From Liolophura sinensis (taxonomy: Eukaryota; Mollusca; Polyplacophora; Chitonida; Chitonidae), in NCBI RefSeq assembly GCF_032854445.1, contig NC_088298.1:3652160-3716159 (forward strand): 64,000 bases of DNA, written 5' to 3'. Made by a program: the position numbers and the translations under genes. Below the pieces are notes generated by a model, which worked only from the letters and a program-made list of their open reading frames with translations, made no database searches and was not told where the DNA came from. Positions within the stretch are counted from its first letter, which is position 1; each line of letters opens with the position of its first letter. This document shows, piece by piece, positions 22,328 through 31,975 of the stretch.

Positions 22328-25300
22328 CTACATTCTCAGAAGCAGAGAGCTCATTCCCTGGTCTTCTTCAGGCATAATGGCTGTTGCCACAGGTAGAGAT
22401 GTTTCTCCAGCAGCAAAGGGGTCAGCAGGAGGAGGAGGAGCCTCTACTTTATCAGGAGCAGATAATTCTGAAGGTTTTTTCTCGACGAGGTCATCTCCGT
22501 GGCTGTTAGGAGGAACGAAAACTTCCTCTCGTGGACCTTCTGGCAACTCTTCTTGTTCAATGGCTATATTGCTGCCGGCGTCCACTCTGTGAACAGGGAT
22601 GACCTCCGTGCCGAATGTGGCGGACTTTACCGAGACTACATCCTCTCTGCCGGAAATGTCGACCATGTTTTTTTTCCGCTTCGCCTTCTCCCGTTCTCGC
22701 TTGGCCTCCTTCTCCGCCTCTTTCACCTTCTCCTTCTCTCGCTGTGCTTTCCGTTTAAGCCACGCCTCGTGCTTCTTGTCTCGGGTTTCCTTCTCGAAAG
22801 TAAACCATGGACGCTTTTCGATGTGGAGGTGACCAAAGGCGTGCTCGATGCTGGCTAACTCCTGTCCCTCGATGGTGTAGATCGGCAGTTTCCGCTCCCC
22901 GAGTCGGTGATGGGTCAACATGAATATGTTAATCATGTCGACGGCGTCCTGGGCGTTATACGGGCCGTACATGTCTGTCCACACAGCTCGACCTGAAACA
23001 ACAGACAGAATACAAAATAATCAACTTCCCACTGCCTGGCATCATGACCTGAATTAATATCAGTTAAAGGGTGATCAACAGGAGATGAAGTCGTAATAAA
23101 CAACAAACCATATTAAACAGCTTGGACCCGACAGGAGCTTTAGAACGCAAATTAATCCTATAATTTGTGCACAGATTCATAGAAAACATATAAAATATTT
23201 AAATATTTACAGAATACGCTAGCGATATGTAAAGACAACAATTAAGCAACTCACCATCCTTTCCTATTCGACAACGGGGAAACTGTCCCGGATCCGTTTC
23301 ACGACCGTATCTTTCAAAATCCCTCCTGGAAGAAAAAATAGTCGATTTTATTTTATTAATTTTTACTTAGCTCACGCGTAAACAAGTTACCAAAATTTCA
23401 GGAAATTTGTCGTTTATCGGAGTCATACTATTTGTTCTCCATCCACCTTATTGTTTTGTTTATTTATTTATTTATTTGATTGGTGTTACGCCGTATTCAA
23501 GAATATTTCATTTATACGATGGCGGCCAGCTTTATGCTGGGAGAAAACCGGGCAGAGCCCGGGTGAAACCCACGAACATCCGCACGTTGTGGGCAGATCT
23601 TTCCATGTACGATATTGTGTTCTTTTCTCAGAAACAGGAAAAGAGGGAAAAAATTGAACGATTGACTGTGACCATGTATAGGAAATATGCAAATAACTTA
23701 CTGGGCTTTTCTATTGGACGACATATACCAGTAATATCCCACTATAGAGAAAAGAAGGAGGAGCAAAATGCCGACCACGCCCATAACGATGTATATGTCA
23801 TTGTCAGGTGATGACGATGTTGATGACGTGTCAGGGGTTGGACCGGGCTCTGGAGAAGAAATACCAGTAAAATTTGAATTACTCCATATTTAAACGAACA
23901 GACTGATTTTTTGTTCCAAGCTGTTTTTTTTTTTCCATTTTCTTTTTCCGAGTCACACAGTATGTGTACATTCATGTCAGTAGAGCAACCACCAATGACT
24001 TTCATATACAGTAGTATATGTAAGCACTAGTGTCTACTTTAAAACGATTTTCCAAAGACATGGACATCTTCTGCCATTTTCCCTGGAATTTTGACACAGT
24101 CTGAGATATGAGATATATTTTTCTAGTTTAATGATGTACTGTAACTTGTATAGGTACAACATGAACTCGCAGCGTTTGTTATCCAACTTGTATTTATGCT
24201 AGGGTCATTTTCCTACCAAAACGCAAAAAATTCAACAGAATATTTTTGTTGCCTATACTCGAATAAAATTTCAAGTAAAATACTCAAATAAAGTTCAAAT
24301 AAAACACATTTTTGTTAAAGGGTTTATATTATACATATCTAATGACCAACAGTTTTCAAATCTTTGTCAGAACTGTCTGGCGTTGTCACACTCAAGGAAA
24401 AAGATGACACAAAGTTTCAACCTGTGAACATGTTTGACAACTTGGGCTTGCGACAATTCTAGGCATGTGTAAGTATTTGTTACAAGGCAAAATACGATAG
24501 ATTAATCTACGAACTGATTGTATTAATAATAGATTGATTGATTTACATGACACTATCAACATACTTATTCGTACATCCAAATAGCATGACATTTACGATA
24601 GGACTCGAAGGAAATCAATGTGCCACTAAGGTCCAGATAGGGTTTATAGAAATATTAAAGAGGAATCTTGTTAGTGGTAACCTGATGAAACCTAGGTTCG
24701 AGTTGTAAAGGTCTCGGGTTTTTAAGTCAAAATTCCATCTTGCTAACAAAAACCACACGGACATCTGCATACCATCGCCACAACGCAACAATGAAAATGT
24801 CTAACTGGACACCAGCGCAGTGAGTTTCCCACGTCGTCGTGAAAACTCGTCTTACACTTCGTAACGTCAAGTTAAAAATCAATGTTTATATAAACGACTT
24901 CAAGTCCGTTCATCTGTTTTTAAATCATATAAAAGGCCAAACCATTTTGTTCAGTGAAAGTCCTAAAGCCCGCGCAAATATGAAAACAGCTACAGGCTTG
25001 AAGCTTTTCAACAGCTTCTACTTGCCAGTGTATATACTGATATAAAAGCCCACAGCATGAGTATCTTTGAATGTCTAAAATAACCTGTTCCCACTTGTCC
25101 AGCAGTTGTGAGCCATGTAAATGGTAACGTATACAATGTTCAGTGTTCTTGTCTGTAGCCACCGTCCGTAAGCACAAGGTGCTTATGGGGCATATTTGCT
25201 TACGCACGAGCGAAGTGGGTCTGAGTGGAATCGTTCATCGTTCTTGTAATGCAAAAGTATAATGTTGACTGCTCGGCAACAAAACGTCATAGAGAACACA

Positions 25301-27490
25301 GTAATGAGCAACATGACTACATCACTTTTTCCAGAATTTCTCTAAGTGAGTATAATGTTCCCAATTATAAAGAATTACAGCTGTTTGTAGTGCCTAGTTG
25401 ACAGTAAACCGGAGATGAAGCTCGTGCCGCCGTCTACGCAGTCTATCATGGTCGTTTGCGCAGTCGTGGCCGTTTGTGCAGTCTACTGCGGCGGTTTGCG
25501 CAATCTATCGTGGACGTTTGTGCAGTCTATCGTGGACGTTTGTGCAGTCCATCGCGGCGGTTTGCGCAATCTATCGTGGACGTTTGCGTAGTCTGTCGTG
25601 GACGTTTGCGCAGTCTATCGTGGCCATTTGTGGAGTCTATCGTGGCGGTTTGCGCAGTCTATCGTTTGTCAAAAATGGCTTGTATTCCACCAATATGGTG
25701 TGTACATCGTTAGGCCAAAGTTTACGGAAAGTTCTGGCCGCAATGACCTACCAAAGCCGGTGGTTTTCTCCAGGCACTCCGGCTTTCTCAACCCGTAAAA
25801 CCATACGTCAAAAGTTCTTGAGAAGCAATATTCAAATGAACACATAAACAAATCATGACTGGAAGCCAAAGTGCCAATACAAATGTTGTATAAACGTTGG
25901 TTGGGCTGGGAAAATTATCAGAGCTAGAATAGCGAATATGCATTTAAGAGAGCTGCCCAATGTAGCATTTCACATTTTTGGTATATGTGTGCTCATTATC
26001 ACACTTAGGTATGGGGCAGCATGGGGCAGGCAGCACGTGGTTAGAGGGGGTAGCATGGAGCAAAATAAAAACATGGGGTAGCATGGGGTAGGATAGGGCA
26101 GCATGGGGTAGGATAGGGCAGCATGGGATAGCATGGGGCAGCATGGGATAGCATGGGGCAGCATGGGGCAGCATGGGATAGCATGGGGTAGCATGGGGCA
26201 GCATGGGATAGCATGGGGTAGCATGAGGCAGCATGGGATAGCATGGGGTACATGGGGTAGCATGGGGTAGAATGGGGCAGCATGGGATAGCATGGGGCAG
26301 CATGGGATAGCATGGGGTAGCATGGGGTAGCATGGGGCAGCATGGGATAGCATGGGGTAGCATGGGGCAGCATGGGATAGCATGGGGTAGCATGGGGCAG
26401 CATGGGATAGCATGGGGTAGCATGGGGCAAAAAAAAACATGCGGTAGCATGCGGCAGCATGAGGAAGCATGGAATAGCATGGGAAGGATAGGGCAGCATG
26501 GGGCAGCATGGGGTAGCATGGGGTAGCATGGGGCGGCATGGGGTAGCATGGGGTAGCATGGGGCAGCATGGGGTAGCATGGGGTAGCATAGGGCAGCATG
26601 GGGTAGCATGGGGCGGCATGGGGTAGCATGGGAAGGATAGGGCAGCATGGGGTAGCATGGGGTAGTATGGGGCAGCATGGGGTAGCATGGGGAAGCATGG
26701 GGTAGCATGGAGCAAAAAAAAATGGGGTAGCATTTGGCAAAAAAACATGGGGTAGCATGCGGCAGCATGGGGAAGCATGGGGCGGCATGGGGTAGCATGG
26801 GCAGCATGGGGTAGCATGGGGCGGCATGGGGTAGCATGGGAGGATAGGGCAGCATGGGGTGGGATGGGGTAGTATGGGGCAGCATGGGGTAGCATGGGGC
26901 AGCATGGGGTAGCATGGGGTAGCATGGGGCAGCATGGGGTAGGATGGGCCAGCATGGGGTAGCATGGGGTAGCATGGGGCAAAAACAAAACATGGGGTAG
27001 CATGCGGCAGCATAGAGTAGCATGCGAAGGATAGGACAGCATGGGGCAGGATTGGGTAGCGTGGGGCATGGGGCAGCATGGGGTAGCATGGGGCGGCATG
27101 GGGGAAGCAACGAAAGGTTTTTCCAAACGGTTTGGATCTCTCTATATATAGTCCGTCAGATTCTCTCCTTTACAAATACCCCCACCTCTTTCCCCAAATA
27201 CCTGTTCACCTTTTGTCAACTTTCCCGCAACATTTAGATTGGTGTTGTAAATAATTCAAAGGTCTTCTTTTAAAGATGAAGAGGGTACATTCACAAACAT
27301 GTCTTAGCTTACCAATATCTTATTGAATTCCCTTTCGAATCTTACCTAGCAGGGTGTTTGCAGTCGGTACGGTAGTACCAGTCGATTTAGCTGTTCTGGT
27401 AACAGTTCCTCGTCCCGTCAGCGGTAGGGCAGATGTCTTCTGTACACAATAGTTGAAAAGAAAGAGCAAAGAAAATCTGAAAACATTCAT
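22328..27490 (-). CDS. tandem single-pass membrane protein, copy 4 (intact, 342 aa)
   Basis: Exons 27346-27490, 23702-23849, 23255-23325 and 22328-22992 are the same lengths as in copies 2 and 3, and all junctions are GT/AG. Exon 1 is the most diverged of the four (TGRGT replaces KRRET after the signal peptide; NTLLG precedes the splice). Exons 2-4 stay close to the other copies. Intron 1 has grown to about 3.5 kb. If spliced normally it gives the same 342-residue topology. The exon 1 divergence suggests this is the oldest copy, or that gene conversion has spared its 5' end. Confidence 0.75.
23456..23612 (-). mobile_element. truncated tRNA-SINE, intron 2 of copy 4
   Basis: Headless SINE at the homologous place in the unit. 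Confidence 0.75.
24193..24735. other. copy-4-specific segment replacing about 55 bp of intron 1
   Basis: The sequence leaves the family consensus after GTTATCCAACTTG and rejoins it at GCTAACAAAAACCACACGG. The roughly 540 bp between has no counterpart in copies 1-3, and no inverted repeats, target duplications or credible coding frame were seen. Confidence 0.65.
25012..25345. other. second copy-4-specific segment in intron 1
   Basis: Homology to copies 1-3 breaks after GGCTTGAAG and resumes near TATAATGTTCCCAATTATAA. The roughly 330 bp between is unidentified. Confidence 0.55.
25436..25670 (+). repeat. 22-bp minisatellite, about 10 units (copy 4)
   Basis: Units of the form GTTTGCGCAGTCTATCGTGG plus two bases recur every 22 bp. 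The array is about four times longer than in copy 1 at the same intron position. The open frames across it are repeat artefacts. Confidence 0.9.
26008..27105 (+). repeat. G-rich 10-bp minisatellite (GCATGGGGTA)n, about 1.1 kb
   Basis: Runs of GCATGGGGTA, GCATGGGGCA and GCATGGGATA are broken by short A-rich spacers (near 26430, 26713 and 26981). Larger blocks repeat too, giving higher-order structure. Regular GGGG tracts about every 10 bp on the plus strand could form G-quadruplexes. The array lies inside intron 1 of copy 4. Frames up to 388 residues across it (HATPCCPML-type) are repeat artefacts present in three frames at once. Confidence 0.95.
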
Positions 27491-27640
27491 CTTTTCTGTG
27501 CGGCGATTCGTCAACTGGGGCAATATCCCCAAGCGCGTGAGCGATTGTGACGTCATGAAATCATGTGACGGCTATAGCACGGCGGCACCTTCCGAGGTTT
27601 TCCGATCGAACGACGTCCTTTACACGGACTTGTTATAACG
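27491..27640 (-). promoter_or_regulatory. promoter of copy 4 with CRE
   Basis: TGACGTCA lies at 27548-27555, 58 bp upstream of the ATG as in the other copies, although flanking bases have diverged. This supports selection on the site. Confidence 0.55.
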
Positions 27641-27672
27641 TCAGTCGTTTCATAATCGTGTCTGTTTCACAA

Positions 27673-27779
<107 letters not shown>

Positions 27780-27865
27780 TACCCCGTATCTTTGTTGCGG
27801 ACATTTTGAGGCCCCGAATGGGATGCCGGCAGAGATCCGAAATGGGACGTACGGCGTCAACAGCG

Positions 27866-27945
27866 CGACGTCACAGTGGGTAGACCAAATACGTCACAGT
27901 GGGTAGACCAAATACGTCACAGTGGGTAGACCAAATACGTCACAG
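27866..27945 (+). repeat. 23-bp tandem repeat with CRE half-sites
   Basis: ACGTCACAGTGGGTAGACC plus four bases repeats three times, followed by a partial fourth unit. Each unit supplies one CGTCA half-CRE. It lies about 380 bp upstream of the copy 4 start codon. Confidence 0.8.
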
Positions 27946-28120
27946 ATGAAAGTGCAGCGTGCAGCATGTTTGGAGTAGCGCAACAAAAGACTTGTGACGT
28001 GAAGTCCAAATTCACACTAGCGCCACCTGTTATGAGAAGAAAACCCGCCGGTATCCCATTGAGTAAATTACCACTTTGCCCATAAAACGTCACCCCAGAG
28101 GTAGGAATGAACAATGGGTG

Positions 28121-28147
28121 AATCACACACACACACACACACACACG
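28121..28147 (+). repeat. (CA)n microsatellite
   Basis: A run of about 12 CA dinucleotides. Confidence 0.9.
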
Positions 28148-28780
28148 CAAGAACGGCAGTGGGCGTTTACACCTGTTTCCACCATCTTTCTGAATGTTAT
28201 ATTACTTGTGACGTTTTCGTTGTAAGCCACGTTCACAAAGGGCACAAGAATTGTTGTATCGGCTGGACATATGAGAATAGGACATCTGAAATTTCGCCTC
28301 GATAAGCAACTAGAATTCCATAGTTCCCATCATATGAAATAAAGCTTGCTCTGTTTTCATTCAACTGGTGGAAATCGATTAATTCTACTTCAACCAACTT
28401 CCGATAATTTAAACTTGTCAAACGTTGCGTTTTTTAAGGAACGTGCTCTCGAAGTCCCTGCTCCAAGAGGATTCAGGGTCATGTTGAAGCATCAGTACAA
28501 GATTGTGTGAGATTGGTGACCACATAAAATACGTCTTGAACTTATAAATAAACTTTGCGGTATATAACTTATTGACAAATATTTACACGTAAAATTTCAA
28601 AAAAATTGAAAGAAAAATTTAATCTGATAGTCAATATTTTTTGTTTTGAATTTTTTTCTCGCTTTGACACTTTAAAGGGTGGATCAGATGTGATTTTAAT
28701 AATGTAATTGTGGGGAGGAATTGTGTTAAAATCCTTACCCTGTCACAACACATCATAACACACTTAAATTGCTGGGATGA
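28148..28780. other. no gene seen
   Basis: AT-rich sequence. Two overlapping short frames near 28114-28421 lack splice signals or a recognisable domain. Confidence 0.4.
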
Positions 28781-28854
28781 CATTGATTGATTGGTGTTTT
28801 ACGCCGTACTTAAGAATATTTCACTCAGGGATGACTGTGAGGGAAAAGGGAAAT

Positions 28855-29215
28855 GTATGTATGTTTGTATATTTGGGGTTTAACGTCGTACTTTTCCAGT
28901 CATATGACGACGAGCAGTCATTAGATGTGTGTACACATACTCTCTCATTCGTGACCGGGCCAGTCCATGCTGCTAAAGTGCTGCCGCCACTGAAGTGTCA
29001 TGCTGAAGACACCAGACACGACACCCCACCCAGTCACATTATACAGACACTGGACCAACCAATCCTGTTTCCTTGCTCTACCTCACAGTGCTGAGAGTGA
29101 GGCAGCCACAAGTACCATTTTTGAAGTCTTTGGTATGACCCGTCTGGGGTTTGATCCCGGGTCTTCCGACTTCAAGAAAACGGAAATGCCACACCATCCT
29201 ATCATAACATACTGA
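28855..29215 (-). mobile_element. second SINE family
   Basis: The plus strand begins GGGTTTAACGTCGTAC, contains AGTGCTGCCGCCACTGAAG and ACCCAGTCACATTATACAG, and ends in TGATCCCGGGTCTTCCGAC. The reverse complement of that end is B-box-like. Related copies lie near 34945, 45880, 53200, 63185 and 63883. Confidence 0.65.
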
Positions 29216-30780
29216 CACTTTTTGTGTTGGCCCGGTGAATCTACAAATTCCCTGGTTAGAACCAGCACCTCGAGTGTAGCGGTTGGAATGTACGAGAGAA
29301 AGCGCTTGGCATTGGGTAGGCCTACATCTCCTCCGACATAGTCCGCTGATTAACTCATGTTTTCTTGGATCCAAGCGTCGAAACACATTCATATGCCAGA
29401 TGTCAATCATAATGAGCGTTCCAGGTCCCGGGGACACGGAGCGATCTTAGACTTAAGCCAAAATTTCAAACCATTTTAAAACTGGTATTTCGCACGTAAC
29501 AAGGTCAAAACATTGCTTGACAACGTAAATTCTGGGTAAGTTACCGGAAAACAAATTTCAGCTAAAATAACGGATTGGAACATACCAAGTTTAATCACTG
29601 AAATCATTGAAAGTCCAAGATTGCTTCCTGATCCCGGGGCCAGGTCTGTAATTGCAAGATCGATTTTCAAAACAACCTTTAAAACAAACCATCAATGACG
29701 ACGGAAAAACGCTGGCGTCCGAAGGAATGTCAAAAGCCTATGAATTGAAATAGTATCAAAATCGTGCACTATGCTATTTCTGAAGATGTCGTTAATAAAA
29801 TTGCGTACCTCAGTTGCACCTTGATTTCCACTGTTCATGTAACCAACACGGCGATCTTACTCAACAATGAATACACCACCCTTCTCCTCCAAAACTGGCC
29901 GTCACTGTATAACTGACCGCCATTGTAGGTGTGAATAATTCTTGAATACCAGTATATCATTAAGCAACAATCAAACGAAGAAAATATGTGAAATCATGCA
30001 TCAATGAGAGGCGAGTAAATGTTGTAGGGAAAGTTTTTTTTTTAAATTTAGCCGCCTTCTTTGTCGTACAGGTACTTTTCTTCAACGCTTTTTGCGCCCA
30101 ATTCTGTTGTTGGGTCACATATAAAATGAACACAACAAAGTCTAAAAACACAAAAAAAGCAAGGAAGTACTGTTAAGGTTTGTATTTTTGCAAAGATATT
30201 GCTTTTATTTACAGGGCTTAAAACCCAATATAGGACTGTTCCTAAGATAACAATTTAGCACCTGTGTATACTATATAGGTAGCTCTAAGTATTTGGGTTG
30301 ACACACAAAACCTGATGTACACAAAGTGTGAAACAGTGAAAGCAGTGAATACTGTTAAAACCACAAAGCACTAATATAAATACAAAACCTCCCTGAATGG
30401 AAAAGTCGAATTTTTATAACCAATCCAAAATGTCAAATACAAAAGCCACAAAACTGTATCTGACTGACTTTTGCGTAAGATGTCGTCGCAGATACTTTCA
30501 GGAGTCGTTAGTTGTGAATATTTTGGGAGGCCCACACTTCATTTTTCAGCTTCCACATAAGCATCATTATACATAGCGATCATTTTGAGATTCATACAGA
30601 ACAGGACTGAATTTACGCCAATATAGAAGCAAGAAAGTCTACATATCAGTTATTAGTGGTGCCAGCAGTGATGAGCAAGGTATTACGTGCTTTACATCTA
30701 CCTAGTAGCTACTGTATTAATGTTACTATTTATGTAGAGTTGGTGAGGAAAGTAGAATAATCGTTAGATTTAGATCTACT
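29216..30780. other. intergenic, nothing recognised
   Basis: Frames are short, unsupported by splice sites and without recognisable domains. Confidence 0.4.
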
Positions 30781-30784
30781 TTCA

Positions 30785-31265
30785 ATTTTCCAGTTTTCCT
30801 TGAGTTTATTCATCTTCTTCTCAATCCTCATTCTTTAATCTTTTTCACAATTCTTATTTTCAACCTTCTTTTCTTTACAATCATCTTATTTCAGTCTACC
30901 CTTTTTACAATCCTCATTCTTCACCCTTCTTTACAATCCTCATTCTTTAACCTTCTTCATAATCCTTATTTTCAACCTTCTTTTCTTTACAATCATCATA
31001 TTTCAGTCTTCCCTTTTGTACAATCTTCATTCTTCAACCTTTCTTCTCTTCTTCGCAATCCTCATACTTCAACCTTCTTCACAATCCTTATTTTCAACCT
31101 TCCTTTCTTTACAATCATCGTATTTCAGTCTTCCCTTTTGTACAATCTTCATTCTTCAACCTTTCTTCTCTTCTTCGCAATCCTCATACTTCAACCTTCC
31201 CTTCTTCACAATCCTCATTCTTCAACCTTCTTTTCTTACAATCTTCATTCTTTGTGCCTCTTTTA
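30785..31265 (+). repeat. pyrimidine-rich tandem repeat
   Basis: Short units such as CACAATCCTCATTCTTCAAC recur, nested in a longer block of about 121 bp seen twice (near 30982 and 31103). The plus strand is strongly C+T rich, so it could adopt triplex structure. Confidence 0.75.
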
Positions 31266-31509
31266 ACGGCCAATTTTGAACACTCTATTACCATCCAGGT
31301 TTAGGCTGAATTTCTGAACACTTACTATTTGATTTAGTTGGGATTCACAAACTTCCAGGCTTCACAAAGATACAAAAATTGTACCAGCATGGGCAGACAG
31401 AAATCTTGCGATAAGACTTAATATTAACCACATAATCACGCAACCATATTTAAGAAGTATGTTAATATAGCACTGCTGTTCACTTTCCGCTTAAATTGTG
31501 GATGAAAGT

Positions 31510-31700
31510 GGAGCACCTGGTCAAACCACTCACCTTTGGCAAGTTACTGGCGAACTTTCCCATGTGTACCACGCCGAAAGGCATACCTTATAGGTGGAAA
31601 CTGAGTGGTTTTTAATGAATGTTAGATACCAGTACTCCTTAAATGGACACATTCGGCACGTGAGTGAAGTGTTTTGTAGGTACTCATAATAAAAAATCCA
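31510..31700. repeat. dispersed repeat fragment (third SINE-like family)
   Basis: Contains ACCTTTGGCAAGTTACTGGC and TTTCCCATGTGTACCACGC. Relatives occur near 36050, 51530 and 54080 with similar order. Confidence 0.5.
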
Positions 31701-31872
31701 GTAACCAAGCACCAAATTAGATTAAAAATGATCTTAAATGGCAGAATAAGTCCTAATTAATGTTTACGGTCCTGTTGATTCTCATGAATATGTCTCTGCA
31801 TTCATTTGCCACTGATCCAGAAATGTAAGAAACTCTTTGGAGTTGGTAGGCGTGGTAACCGTGTTGACCACA

Positions 31873-31975
31873 TTATGACTCAGTCAAAACTCTCCAGGAG
31901 TTGTCTCCCTTGGTTACCTCATTCTCAGGACCCAGGAATGTTACAGAGTTCAGTTTATGGCCAGGAACAAGGTAT
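31873..31975 (-). CDS. PITRM1: PITRM1 exon 27: C-terminus and stop
   Basis: Follows an acceptor ending CCTAG. It encodes [19 protein letters not shown] and ends in SWRVLTES before TAA (31873-31875). It aligns with the human C-terminus (the YLGTGKS...LGPEN region). It was too short to stand out as a frame and was found by phase and similarity. Confidence 0.85.

Larger units (their letters stand above)
21771..27650 (-). repeat. tandem unit copy 4 (about 5.88 kb, most diverged)
   Basis: Last unit. It is collinear with the others through exon 2, then carries two inserted or replaced segments and a 1.1 kb minisatellite in intron 1. Homology stops just upstream of the promoter, so the 41-bp array and SINE are absent. 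Confidence 0.85.

Noticed and set aside
25944-27126. Three overlapping minus-strand frames of 361-388 residues rich in Pro, His, Met and Cys
   Set aside because: They are translations of the 10-bp GCATGGGGTA array in all three frames at once. A repeat unit not divisible by three with no stops explains them.
28114-28421. Possible exon with CCIGWTYENRTSE, vaguely like an EMI-type cysteine motif
   Set aside because: There is no convincing splice acceptor or donor, the frame stops soon after, and no neighbouring exon continues it.
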